From Actinomycetota bacterium (GTDB taxonomy: Bacteria; Actinomycetota; Acidimicrobiia; Acidimicrobiales; Acidimicrobilacustridaceae), in contig JACPNV010000005.1 in the NCBI GenBank assembly GCA_016185305.1, positions 29,328-93,327 of the forward strand: 64,000 nt of DNA. Direction: 5' to 3'. This document shows positions 9,006-18,704 of this stretch, in pieces (within the stretch, counting starts at the first letter, position 1; the number at the start of each line of letters is the position of its first letter). The notes under the pieces were generated by a model. It saw only the letters and a program-made list of their open reading frames with translations. It had not been told where the DNA came from and ran no database searches. The translations under genes were made by a program, and so were the position numbers.

Positions 9006-9841
9006 GAGCCGAGGATCCGTTGGTGGTGGGTCCGCCACTGATCCCGCCAGATCGCCGCCACGATGAAGTCCTGGTACGCACCGTCGACGTACTCATGAGC
9101 GCGCAGCCGGCCTTCGATGTCGAAGACACGCGCGGTGCCCGAGTCGAACTGTGCGAAGTTCGACTCGAGTGACTCGGCGTACAGCTTGCGCAGGTCGAAC
9201 TGCGCGAACAGGTAGGTGATCAGCACGGCCATTCCCTCGAGCACGAGGCCGTCGCCACTGCGGGCGGGATCGGCCACCGCCGCGAGGTGGGCGTAGCGAT
9301 GGCGATGGTTCGGCTCGAAGGACGTGACGAGGCCGACGGGTTCGCCTTCCTGCGTGCTCACGACGAACTGGGCGAGCACGTGCTCCCAGAGGAACCGGTG
9401 GAAGGCTTCCGGCGACGGTGTCTGGCCCCGCAACCGGAACCGCACGAGGTGGCGGCCAGTCGAGCAGACCGTGTACAGCCAGTCGAAGTGCCGTTGGGTG
9501 ACCGGACCGAGCCGGACGTTGGGTCCCTCGAGCTCGACATACGCGCGTGGCGCGCTCGCCGCTTGCGGGTTGGCCAGGCTGTGCAGGTAGTGGTGGAGGT
9601 CGCCGACGGTGCGCAGCCCGGCGATCAGATCGTCGGGCACCTCCGCGCCGACGGCGTCGAGCATGGCGAGGGCTTCGACCATCGCGAGCGAATCGCACCC
9701 GAGGTCGTCGACGAGGAGTTGGTCGGATCGCGCCAGGCGCAGGTCGCGCCCGACGAGGTCGGACATGGTGGCGAGCAGCTGCTCGTACTCCGGCGGCCGC
9801 CGGGCTCGTTCGTCGAGACCGGCGAGCTCGGCGATGGTCAT
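8990..9841 (-). CDS. acyl carrier protein domain fused to GNAT acetyltransferase
   Basis: N-terminal LLVDDLGCDSLAMVEAL phosphopantetheine site; C-terminal GNAT-like VRLGPVTQRHFDWLY...LRKLYAESLESNFAQFDSG. Confidence 0.7.
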   Translation of the reverse strand: MTIAELAGLDERARRPPEYEQLLATMSDLVGRDLRLARSDQLLVDDLGCDSLAMVEALAMLDAVGAEVPDDLIAGLRTVGDLHHYLHSLANPQAASAPRAYVELEGPNVRLGPVTQRHFDWLYTVCSTGRHLVRFRLRGQTPSPEAFHRFLWEHVLAQFVVSTQEGEPVGLVTSFEPNHRHRYAHLAAVADPARSGDGLVLEGMAVLITYLFAQFDLRKLYAESLESNFAQFDSGTARVFDIEGRLRAHEYVDGAYQDFIVAAIWRDQWRTHHQRILGSAPPY

Positions 9842-10425
9842 TGGGCGGGCGTGTAGTAGCGGATCGAGCTGACGCGATCGCTCATGGGGCCGAGGTTGCT
9901 GAGGTTGCCGCTGCCACCGGTGGTGATCTCGGCCGGACCCGTGTAGTTGTTGGCGTCCCAGTGCTTGATCGTCCCGCAGCTCTGGTGGCGGGTGGACGAG
10001 ATCTTGTCGTTCCAGTAGTCCCCCGCATTGAAGCTGATGCCGCCGCCCTCGCACGTGGTGCCGAGGACGTAGAGCCCTTGGGCGCTCCCGCCATAGGGGT
10101 CGTAGTGGACCGCCACCCACCCCGAGGCATCTCTGGTCTGCACGCCGTCGACGAAGACGGCGTCGGGAGTGCTGTTCGGATCCATCCTCACGCCCGCGCG
10201 TGCCATGGCATCGGTGAAGGATTCCGAGCAGTTCACGACCGACTTCACTCCTTGGTCGAGCTCGGCCGGGCTCAGCAGCCGCGTCGTGCAGTACCTCCCC
10301 GGGCTGGTGGCTGCCTTCTGGGGGTTCGGCTGCTCGGCGGCTCGGGCTGGGCCCCCGATCCCGACGACGATGGATGGCGCGACGGCGGCGAGTGCGGCGG
10401 CGCGGACAGGGTTTCGGGCATGCAT
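9838..10425 (-). CDS. secreted peptidase inhibitor I36/beta-gamma-crystallin-like protein
   Basis: Signal peptide AALAAVAPSIVVGIGGPARA; FNAGDYWNDKISSTRHQSCGTIKHWDANNYTG...SDRVSSIRYY. Confidence 0.6.
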   Translation of the reverse strand: MHARNPVRAAALAAVAPSIVVGIGGPARAAEQPNPQKAATSPGRYCTTRLLSPAELDQGVKSVVNCSESFTDAMARAGVRMDPNSTPDAVFVDGVQTRDASGWVAVHYDPYGGSAQGLYVLGTTCEGGGISFNAGDYWNDKISSTRHQSCGTIKHWDANNYTGPAEITTGGSGNLSNLGPMSDRVSSIRYYTPAQ

Positions 10426-10606
10426 GTTGTCCCTCCAAGAACGAACGAACGAAAAACGAACAAACTCGGGTGGCCGGGATGACCGTTGGTGGTTCACCCG
10501 CTGCGGGCTGGTGAGCGGCCACCGCCGGCTGGACCCAACCCCTTCTTGCCCGCTCGCGGCCACCGGTTCCGAAAAATCACGAACAGCCCGAGCCTGGCAC
10601 GGACTT

Positions 10607-11620
10607 CTACCCGGCCGGCAACGAGGTGCCGAACCCCGTCGCGATGACGTCGTACCACGAGGTCGCCAGCGCGGGGTCAGGCGCCGAGCCGCGGGGAACC
10701 GTGAACTCGCCGAGCAGCGCGCCGTTCTGCCCGTCGAAGACGAACACGGCCTGGCCATCCTCACCGACCGGCGCGGCGATGCCCACGCCGGGCCGGCCCT
10801 GATGGTCGCGAACGGCGCCGAGCGGCGTGCCCTGCCGCGCGAGCGCTCTGATGGCGGCCGCCCGGGCCGCCGGCGTGATGGTCGGCCACGCCAGCAGCGG
10901 CCGGAGCGCCGGCACCAGCGCCGCCGGGTCGGAGATCTGGCGCGATCGCATGAGATCGGTGATGAAGGTGTCGGCCCCCGCCGGCAGGCCGCGCAGCTCG
11001 CCGTAGGTGAGCCCGCCGAACTGCCCGCCGACACCCGGAGCGAGGTCACGGGTCTGGCCCCCAAGCGTCTGGATGTTGGGCCCGGTCATCGGAACGCCGA
11101 CGCGCGAGGCGTCACGGAGCTCCCGCCCCCTGTCGTCGCGGTTCAGCCACAGTTGCTCGGGCGCCACGACGAACGACGGCAGGCCGTTCGCCGCGGTGGT
11201 CAGCGTGCCGGTGACCGTCTCGACGTAGGCGTACTCGCCGGGCGCGAGGTCTCGGTCCGGCTGCGCCGCCGCACGCGAAGCGAGGTCGTCGATGGCAGTC
11301 AGGGAGGCCGGGCCCGCCGTCTCGGTTGTGGAGCGCCGGATCGCGAAGGACAGCGAGACGGCGACGACCAAGATGACCGCCGCGGCCGCCGCCAGCCAGC
11401 GAGCATGGCGGCGGCCGGGGTGCGGTGGCGGCGCGGCGGGGGCGTACTCGGGGACCTCGTGGAGTGCGGGCTCACGTGCCCCGACGCCCGGGCTCGGCCT
11501 CTCGTCGTCACTGCCCCCGATCGGCGTGCCGAAGGCACGGGCCCGGATCCTCGCCTTCGTGGCTTCGTCGAGGTCGGGCCCGCCGGAACGGAAGTCCCTC
11601 AACGCGTCGAGCTCGTCCAT
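10607..11620 (-). CDS. CU044_5270-like membrane protein, anti-sigma-like position next to ECF sigma
   Basis: N-terminal MDELDALRDFR, central TM WLAAAAAVILVVAVSLSF, directly downstream of sigma factor. Confidence 0.6.
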   Translation of the reverse strand: MDELDALRDFRSGGPDLDEATKARIRARAFGTPIGGSDDERPSPGVGAREPALHEVPEYAPAAPPPHPGRRHARWLAAAAAVILVVAVSLSFAIRRSTTETAGPASLTAIDDLASRAAAQPDRDLAPGEYAYVETVTGTLTTAANGLPSFVVAPEQLWLNRDDRGRELRDASRVGVPMTGPNIQTLGGQTRDLAPGVGGQFGGLTYGELRGLPAGADTFITDLMRSRQISDPAALVPALRPLLAWPTITPAARAAAIRALARQGTPLGAVRDHQGRPGVGIAAPVGEDGQAVFVFDGQNGALLGEFTVPRGSAPDPALATSWYDVIATGFGTSLPAG

Positions 11621-11624
11621 CGAT

Positions 11625-12287
11625 CTACTCCTCTGGGCCGGCCTGGCTTCGACCGACGGCGGCGGCCAGCCGTGTGCGGGCCCGGCTGAGTCGAGAACGA
11701 ACGGTACCGATGGGAAGGTCGAGCGCGTCGGCGACCTCGCGATAGGTGAGTCCCTCCCAGCAGTACAAGGTGATGATGTCGCGGTCTGTCGGCTTCATGC
11801 CGGCCAGCGCGTCGGCCACTTTGGGCCACTCGTCGCCGGCACGCAGGCGCTCGATGACCCGATCGGCGTCCTCGACGACCCAGGCCGGATCGGTGCCGCT
11901 CGCCGCGAACGCTCGAAGCTGCCGGGCTTCTTCGCGGCGGTCCCGCCTGATGATGTTCGCGGCGATCCCGTAGAGCCAGGCCGCCGGCGTCCCCCGGTCG
12001 GACTGGTAGCGGTCGCGAGTACGCCACGCTTCGGCGAAGGTCTGGGCCGCGATCTCCTCGGCCATGCTCGGCCCGAGCCGCCGTTGGGCGTAGCGGTAGA
12101 TCGGTCCGACGCAGTACTCGTACGCCGCCTCGAACTCGGAACGCGCGAGGCCACGCGAGGGCACGCCCGGGTTGTCGCGTCCGCGAGCCGACGACCAGGC
12201 GCGAGGCTGGTCGCCCCGCCGATGGATCACCGCCTGATCTTGCCCGCTCGGCCGGCCTGGTTCCCAGCATGGTTGACGAACATGCAC
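11625..12287 (-). CDS. ECF RNA polymerase sigma factor (start uncertain)
   Basis: AAQTFAEAWRTRDRY, GTPAAWLYGIAANIIRRDRRE, WEGLTYREVADALDLPIGTVRSRLSRART. Confidence 0.9.
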   Translation of the reverse strand: MHVRQPCWEPGRPSGQDQAVIHRRGDQPRAWSSARGRDNPGVPSRGLARSEFEAAYEYCVGPIYRYAQRRLGPSMAEEIAAQTFAEAWRTRDRYQSDRGTPAAWLYGIAANIIRRDRREEARQLRAFAASGTDPAWVVEDADRVIERLRAGDEWPKVADALAGMKPTDRDIITLYCWEGLTYREVADALDLPIGTVRSRLSRARTRLAAAVGRSQAGPEE

Positions 12288-12463
12288 AAACGCTCCGGCA
12301 GGAGGGTCGTGGGTCTCGCGTCAATCGTCCTGGGCCTGCAGTCGCCGTGCTTTGGCCCCAGCAGCGTGTGCATGGCTTCACACCTTCACTTGGGCGCACG
12401 CGGCGGTGGGTTCGCGTGAAATCCGTCACAACTTGGAGCGGCGGGCAAGCGGGTCGGGTTCGC

Positions 12464-12517
12464 CGCCCTCCGCCCTCCGCCCTCCGCCCTCCGCCCTCCG
12501 CCCTCCGCCCTCCGCCC
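12464..12517. repeat. heptanucleotide tandem repeat (CGCCCTC)x7 plus partial unit
   Basis: Seven perfect 7-nt units read directly, ending ~32 bp upstream of the serine hydrolase start. Confidence 0.95.
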
Positions 12518-12549
12518 GGCGCGCGGCGCCGAGAGCGGGAAGATCGTTG

Positions 12550-13863
12550 ATGCGGAGGATCGCAGTGGCCGTCGTCGGCGGGGCACTTTTGGCGAGCGCG
12601 TGCTCGACGGGTTCGCAACAAACCGGAGCGACAGGGACATCGGGGACGAGTCGAACCTCGCCGACATCGGTCTCGTCGAACATCACCTTCGACAGGGCGA
12701 AGCTGCAGGCCACCGTCGAGACGACCGCGAAGGAGCTCCTCAGCCCAGCGGCGGTCGCCATCGTGAAGACACCCCAGGGTGAGCTGCGCATGGCGTATGG
12801 AAACACGACCTACGGCGGGAGCACGCCGGTCACGATCGACGACCGCTACCGCATCGGGTCGGTGACCAAGACCTTTACGGGCACGGTGATACTGCAGCTC
12901 GTCCAAGAGGGAAAGCTCAAGCTGGACGACCCGGTGTCGAAGTACCGGGCCGATGTCCCGAACGGCCAGAAGATCACGATCACCCAGCTGCTGAACATGC
13001 GGAGCGGGCTCTACAACTACTCCGAGTCATTGGAGCTGAACGAGTCGATCGACAAAGACCCGCAGGCAGTGTGGACGACCGACCGCATGCTTCGGATCGC
13101 GTTCGCGCGCGAGCCGTACTTCCCGCCGGACGAGGGTTTCCACTACTCGAACACGAACACGGTCCTGCTCGGCCTGATCGCCGAGCAGCTCGACGGTAAG
13201 CCGCTGGCCACCATCTTCCAAGACCGGCTCTTCACGCCGCTCAAGATGACCCGCACGACGTTCCCCCTGGCGGACAACACCGTGATGGAACGGCCGTATC
13301 CGAACAGCTACCAGTTCGGCACCAACGTCGAGACCATGGAGTCGCTCGCCCTCCCCGAAGACCAGCAGGCCGCCGCGTACGCGGGGACGCTCAAACCCTA
13401 CGACGTGACCGACAACAACACGTCGTGGACATGGGCCGCCGGGCAAGCGATCTCGACGGCCGACGACATGGCCATCTGGGCCCAGGCGCAGGGAAACGGG
13501 ACCTTGCTCAACCCCGAGCTGCAGAAGCTGCGCCTCGACAGTCCCCAGCCGACCGCGCCAAACGCACCGCCTACGGCACCCAAGTACGGTCTCGGCATCG
13601 CCAAGTTCGCAACGATGTTCGGGCACACGGGTGAGCTCCCAGGATTCAACAACATCGTGATCTACGATCCCGTCGAGCAGGTCACCATCGTCGTCTGGAC
13701 CAACCTCGGCTCGGCGCCCAACGGTCAGGCCGTCGCGACCACCATCGGACGGAAGCTGATGGCCGATCTGTACGGCCCACCGACGACCAGCGGGTCCCAA
13801 CCGGCGGGCACGGCACCGAGCGGCACGGGAACCACGATGGGCGACGACCTCGACAACCAGTAG
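12550..13863 (+). CDS. serine hydrolase / beta-lactamase-family lipoprotein
   Basis: Lipobox MRRIAVAVVGGALLASACS; RIGSVTKTFTGTVI (SxxK), GLYNYSE (YxN), FGHTGELPG. Confidence 0.9.
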   Translation: MRRIAVAVVGGALLASACSTGSQQTGATGTSGTSRTSPTSVSSNITFDRAKLQATVETTAKELLSPAAVAIVKTPQGELRMAYGNTTYGGSTPVTIDDRYRIGSVTKTFTGTVILQLVQEGKLKLDDPVSKYRADVPNGQKITITQLLNMRSGLYNYSESLELNESIDKDPQAVWTTDRMLRIAFAREPYFPPDEGFHYSNTNTVLLGLIAEQLDGKPLATIFQDRLFTPLKMTRTTFPLADNTVMERPYPNSYQFGTNVETMESLALPEDQQAAAYAGTLKPYDVTDNNTSWTWAAGQAISTADDMAIWAQAQGNGTLLNPELQKLRLDSPQPTAPNAPPTAPKYGLGIAKFATMFGHTGELPGFNNIVIYDPVEQVTIVVWTNLGSAPNGQAVATTIGRKLMADLYGPPTTSGSQPAGTAPSGTGTTMGDDLDNQ

Positions 13864-13888
13864 CTCTTCGGTAGCTCCTCGTTGCCGA

Positions 13889-14902
13889 TCAGATCCGGCC
13901 GGCCAGCAGGAGCACGCCGGCCAGCACGGCGACGCCGATGCGGTAGTAGCCGAACACGGCGATGCTGTGGCGCTGGAGATAGCTCACCATCCAGCGGATG
14001 GCGATGGCGGCGGCGAGGAACGCGACGACAAGCCCGATGAGGGGATTCACCCGGCCGTAGGTGTCGATCATCGCGGGGCCGTTCTTGACCAACTCATACG
14101 CCGTCGCCGCACCGAGGGTGACGAAGCCGAGCACGAAGCTGAACTCGACGGCGGCCGCCAGGCTGAGCCCGACGGCGAGGCCAGCGACGATGGTGACCAG
14201 CGACCGGCTCGTCCCCGGCCAGAGCGACAGCACCTGGGCCAGGCCGATGAGCGCTGCCTGCTTGATCGTGATGGCGTCGAGCTCGGTCCCCTCGTGATGC
14301 TCATCCCATCGTCGGGCGTACACGAGCAGCAGGGCCCCGCCGACGAGCCACGCGATGATCACCGGGCCGGGCTCGAGCAACCGCTCCTTGATCTTCTTCT
14401 CGAACGCGAGGCCGACGATCGCGATGGGGATGGCGGCCACGACGACCCCCACGAGCACCCGGCGGCCGGAGTCGCTCTTGCCGACGAGCCCTGCGACCAT
14501 CGACCACAGCCGGCGCCAGTAGAGCAGGAGCACCGCGAGGATGGCGCCGGCCTGGATGGCGACGGTGTACGCGTCGGCCACGTCTTTGGTCGAGGGGTCC
14601 TTCCCCACATCGAGCAGCCGTTCGGCTACAAGCAGGTGGCCGGTCGAGCTGACCGGGAGGAACTCGGTGACGCCTTCGACGGCACCGAGCACGACAGCCT
14701 TCGGCGCCGTCAGCTCGTCCTGCGCCGTGGCTCTCGCCGCTGGGTCGACGTCGGTCTTCGCCACGAGCGGTGTGGCTCGCGCCCACCCGAGCCCGATGAC
14801 CATCAGGGCGGCGGCGAAGCCGCCGAGCACCGCGATGAGCATCGCGGCCCCGTACGAGGTCGACTCCGATCGCTTGTGCGTCGAGCGGTGTGCTGGTGGC
14901 AT
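13889..14902 (-). CDS. uppP: undecaprenyl-diphosphatase
   Basis: AVVLGAVEGVTEFLPVSSTGHLLVAERLL and WPGTSRSLVTIVAGLAVGLS motifs. Confidence 0.92.
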   Translation of the reverse strand: MPPAHRSTHKRSESTSYGAAMLIAVLGGFAAALMVIGLGWARATPLVAKTDVDPAARATAQDELTAPKAVVLGAVEGVTEFLPVSSTGHLLVAERLLDVGKDPSTKDVADAYTVAIQAGAILAVLLLYWRRLWSMVAGLVGKSDSGRRVLVGVVVAAIPIAIVGLAFEKKIKERLLEPGPVIIAWLVGGALLLVYARRWDEHHEGTELDAITIKQAALIGLAQVLSLWPGTSRSLVTIVAGLAVGLSLAAAVEFSFVLGFVTLGAATAYELVKNGPAMIDTYGRVNPLIGLVVAFLAAAIAIRWMVSYLQRHSIAVFGYYRIGVAVLAGVLLLAGRI

Positions 14903-14966
14903 GGCGCGCCATTGCTACCAACTCCCGGCCACGTCCGGCGAATCTCCGCCGGTGCGGCCTTCGCGC

Positions 14967-15194
14967 TCAGGAGCGTGACCGGCGCCGGCGCTGGGCGTCG
15001 ATCTTGCGAGCCAGCTTGGCAAGGCGTTCCGCGGTGTCGGATTCGGTGTCTCCGGCCCCCTCGCCCTGCGCCCAGTCCTGGGCCACAGCTTCGATGAGAC
15101 CGGACACGCTCACGCCGTTCTCTGCCGCGAAGTCGTGCCAGGCGTCGTGCGCCTCAGGCGACAGATAGGCATGGATCGCCTTCCGAGTGACCAT
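14967..15194 (-). CDS. small ribbon-helix-helix-like protein
   Basis: RKAIHAYLSPEAHDAWHDFAAENGVSVSGLIEAVAQDW. Confidence 0.5.
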   Translation of the reverse strand: MVTRKAIHAYLSPEAHDAWHDFAAENGVSVSGLIEAVAQDWAQGEGAGDTESDTAERLAKLARKIDAQRRRRSRS

Positions 15195-15290
15195 TGGTTC
15201 CCTCCCGATTCTCCTGCCGTGTCTCGCGACCTCGGCGTTGGACCACGGTACTACCCGGTTGGCGCAGCGCTCGATCGACGGATGCGTCGT

Positions 15291-15785
15291 TCAGTGGTCA
15301 GCGAGCCACCGGTCGCCGGCATCGAACTCCTCTTGCATCTGTCGCTCGATGTCGCCTTTGGCCCAGCTCTCGATCTTCCCGCCGATCAACGGCACCCGGA
15401 TCTTGAGCATGGCCTTCACCTCATAGAGCGTCGTGGTGTCGCCGGTCGCCGTGAGCTTGGTGGTTCCCTTGACCTCGACGGGCTGGCCCTTCGCGTCCGC
15501 CTCGAAGGTTCCGCCGTAGGTGCCGTCGCCGTTGTCGTTCCACCGGTCGGTGCTCTCGACCGTGCTCGTCGGCTTCAGCACCTTCTTGGCGAAGCCGGGC
15601 AGGTCGACATCGACGACCCGGCGGACGTGGATGGTGGCCTTGCCGCCATCGAGGGAGTAGTCGAGCACCTCGACGTCGCGGTGGCCCATCCCGACGAACT
15701 TCGCGACGTGCGCGTTCTCGTCGCAGAACATCGCCCAGACCTTCTCGATCGGATGGTCGAACGTGTGCGTCGCCTTGACATCCAT
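15291..15785 (-). CDS. DUF2505-like SRPBCC-fold protein
   Basis: MDVKATHTFDHPIEKVWAMFCDENAHVAKFVGMG...GGKIESWAKGDIERQMQEEFDAGDRWLADH. Confidence 0.75.
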   Translation of the reverse strand: MDVKATHTFDHPIEKVWAMFCDENAHVAKFVGMGHRDVEVLDYSLDGGKATIHVRRVVDVDLPGFAKKVLKPTSTVESTDRWNDNGDGTYGGTFEADAKGQPVEVKGTTKLTATGDTTTLYEVKAMLKIRVPLIGGKIESWAKGDIERQMQEEFDAGDRWLADH

Positions 15786-15818
15786 GGCGAGGTCCTCCGT
15801 CTCGGTGTCGGCCCGACG

Positions 15819-17231
15819 CTACCGGACCCGGAGCCAAGGACGTTCCTGCCACTGGCGCCGGTGCCGGCGACGGCGGCCGATGCCGACGAGGGTCGCTCCG
15901 CACACGATGAGCCCGATGCCACCGAAGAAGGCGGACGCGGAGCGCAGCCCGGTGATCGGCAGGGACGGCCGGCCCGAGCTGACCGGCCGCGCCGGCGGGA
16001 GCTGCTCGGGGGGCAACGCGGGCGGGGGCGTCGACCAAGAGGTCGACGTTGTCGAGGTCGACGTTGTCGAGGTCGACGTTGTCGAACTCGATCCGGGAGT
16101 CTCGGTGGTCGGCGTCGGCATGGAGGTTGAGGTCGACGGGACGCGCTCGGTTGGCGGGGGCCCGGTCGTCGGCGGGATCACGACGACGGTCGTCGAGGTG
16201 GTCGTCGTGGGCGCGATGGTCGTCGTCGTGGGTGGCGCCGTGGTGCTCGTGGTGCTCGTCGTGCTCGTCGTGGGTGGGATGGTCGTCGTGGGTGGGATGG
16301 TCGTCGTGGTGGGTGGCGCGGTGGTGGTTGTCGTGCTCGCCGTGCTCGTCGTGGTGGTGGGCGGGCGGAACTGGGCGGTTCCCTCGACGCGGAGGCTCGA
16401 CGGCTGCGCGATGCGCTGTGCCGCCGCCGTCGTGGGCGCGAACGCGCGCAAGCTGGGATCGGCCACCGACGCGAACGCCGAGAAGCGATTGTCCCAACCG
16501 GCGACGAAGGTGGCCAACGCCCGGCCGGTCGCGTCGGTCGAGGCCGGCCGGTCGAGCATCGTCGCCCCCCACGCGCTGAGCCACAAGGGCGCGGCCGCGA
16601 CACCGGTCCCCCGAGCGTCGGTCAGCCGGACGGCGAACCGGCCACGCTGGCCGGCGCCGACGTTCTCGGCTTCCAGCGTCAAGCGGAACGGGGCGCGCAG
16701 GGTGGCGTGGGCGAGCGCGCCAGCTTTGATCTCGCGGGCCTTGGCGATGACCGCACCCTCGTTTCCACCGAAGCCGGAGAGTTGCCCCAGGCCAAGCGCG
16801 TCGACGTTCATGCGGCCCATCGGGTACTGCGCGCCCATGAGGTCGTGCGCGACCAGCATCATGGCGGCTGAGGTCACGGGATCGGGGAACGGGTTGGCCG
16901 TCACCGCCCAGGAGATCGCGGCCTTCGTGTCCTCTGACGCGTCGGGGACGCTGGTGGGCACGTAGCCGTACGCGGCGTCGGGTGCCTTCAGCCCATGATC
17001 GATGCACCACCCCCAGCCCAACTCGCCCAGGCCATAGCTGCCATACCAGCTCGTCCAGCCAAGGACCGTCGCCTGGAAGCCCGAGCCGCGCACGACCTCG
17101 GCGATCGCCACCGGTGGGCCCGCGCCCAGGCCCCACATCGCCAGTCCGGCAACGAGGAAGAGCACGGCGGTGACGGCGCCGAGCCGGTAGGTCGGGCGGA
17201 GGGGACGCTTTGGGGACACGTTCGGCTGCAC
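15819..17231 (-). CDS. surface protein with Thr-rich stalk and C-terminal LPXTG sorting signal
   Basis: N-terminal TM; T/S/P-rich low complexity; LPITG + hydrophobic segment + RRRRHRR tail. Confidence 0.7.
   Translation of the reverse strand: MQPNVSPKRPLRPTYRLGAVTAVLFLVAGLAMWGLGAGPPVAIAEVVRGSGFQATVLGWTSWYGSYGLGELGWGWCIDHGLKAPDAAYGYVPTSVPDASEDTKAAISWAVTANPFPDPVTSAAMMLVAHDLMGAQYPMGRMNVDALGLGQLSGFGGNEGAVIAKAREIKAGALAHATLRAPFRLTLEAENVGAGQRGRFAVRLTDARGTGVAAAPLWLSAWGATMLDRPASTDATGRALATFVAGWDNRFSAFASVADPSLRAFAPTTAAAQRIAQPSSLRVEGTAQFRPPTTTTSTASTTTTTAPPTTTTIPPTTTIPPTTSTTSTTSTTAPPTTTTIAPTTTTSTTVVVIPPTTGPPPTERVPSTSTSMPTPTTETPGSSSTTSTSTTSTSTTSTSWSTPPPALPPEQLPPARPVSSGRPSLPITGLRSASAFFGGIGLIVCGATLVGIGRRRRHRRQWQERPWLRVR
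16041..16085. repeat. 15-nt tandem repeat (GTCGACGTTGTCGAG)x3, in-frame in the Thr-rich stalk
   Basis: Three consecutive units, last with one terminal substitution. Confidence 0.9.
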
Positions 17232-17276
17232 CGGGGCAGCCTGATGGAGAGTCCCCGTCCTGTCAATATGTTTCAG

Positions 17277-18640
17277 TCATTTTCCATCATTTCCGGCCGG
17301 CCGCGGCGCAGCGGCGGCCGCGTAGGCGGAGCGGATCGACGCACGATCGACGGCGAGGTCAGGTTCGACCGACGTTCCCCGGCGCACTCCCCAGCGGTCG
17401 ATGACGGCAAACGGGTCGTCGCCGCTGAGGGTCGCCGCGGCCTGGATGCACGCGCCGAGCGCGACGAGCTCATCGGGGGCGGGAATGGTCAGCGGCCGGC
17501 CGGAGAGGTCGGCGACGACCCGCCGGTATGCGGCCGACCTCCGACCGCCGCCGACGAGGATCATGCGTCCACCGGTCGTCGCCACCCCCGCGCGCGCGAG
17601 TGCGTCCAGCCCATCGAGCAAGCCGCAAGCCACGCCGTTGAAGGCGGCTCGAGCGAGCGCCTCGCGCGACACATCGGTTCGCAGCCCGGAGACGCTGCCG
17701 GTCGCGCCCGGTCGGTTCGGTGTCCGCTCACCGGCGAGGTAGGGCACGAGGACCACGCCGCCGGCGTCGGCCGGCGCGACCAGGGCGAGGTCGTCGAGCT
17801 GGCCGACGTCGACCGCGAGCAGGCGCGCGAAGGCCTCGGTGACGAGCGTCGCGTTCAGGATGCACACGAGGGGGAGGAACCGTCCGGTCGCGTCGGCGAA
17901 GCCCGCCACCGCGCCCGACGCATCGGCGGGGGAGCGGTCGCTCGTGGCGAAGACCGTTCCCGACGTTCCGATCGAGACGGCGACATCGCCAGGCCGCAAC
18001 CCGACGCCGAGGGCCGCGGCCATGTTGTCTCCGGTCCCGGGCGCCACGATCGCGGTGCGGGGGAGGCCGAGCTCTTCCGCGGCGCGCAACGGGCCGACCG
18101 TTTCGGTGGGCCGGGCGACGGTAGGCAGGCACGCGGCCCACGCTTCGCCCGAGCGGGCCGGCAGCTCGCGTGCCAGCAGCTCGGGGCGCCAGCGATCATC
18201 GGCGGGTGACCAGTAGCCGGTGCCTGACGCGTCGCCACGATCGGTGACGAGACGCCGGCTCAGCCGGAACGTGAGCCAATCGTGGGGCAGCAGCACCGTC
18301 GCGATCCGCTCGAAGTTGGCGGGCTCGTGCTCCGCGAGCCAGCACAGCTTGGTGATGGTGAACGACGCCACTGGCACCGAGCCGACCGCTTCGGCCCACT
18401 CGGCTTCGCGCCCAGCGGTGAGTGCCGTTGCGTTCGGGGCCGACTCCGTGTCGTTCCACAGCTTGGCGGGGCGGAGCACGCGTCGGTCACGATCGAGCGC
18501 GACGAGACCGTGCTGCTGCCCGGCGACCGAGATCGCGGCCACCTCGACTGACCCCGCACTGGCGCGCGCCTGGGTGGCCGCCGCCACAAGTGCCGCCCAC
18601 CAGTGGACGAGTCGACCCCCATCACCGCTCGTACGGGCAT
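17277..18640 (-). pseudogene. xylB: xylulokinase (FGGY family) with N-terminal deletion and frameshift
   Basis: SVAGQQHGLVALD, LPHDWLTFRLS, APGTGDNMAAALGVG, SIGTSGTVFA; the N-terminal start MPVRAVMGVDSST lies in another frame, immediately abutting HWWAALVAA. Confidence 0.75.
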
Positions 18641-18704
18641 GGGAGGAGTCTCGCACCGCGGCGTGACGCGATGGCGCGAGCCCCGCTGACTACGGTGGCC
18701 ACCC

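Noticed and set aside
12464-12517. Heptad repeat as part of a coding sequence (ORF 12352-13863 reads SALRPPPSALRPPP)
   Set aside because: The lipobox signal peptide at 12550 with an SD-like GGGAAG gives a better start; the repeat is likely upstream of translation.
16041-16370. CRISPR-like or regulatory array in the repetitive GTCGTCG region
   Set aside because: Low-complexity codons of the Thr/Ser-rich stalk; no spacer-repeat structure.
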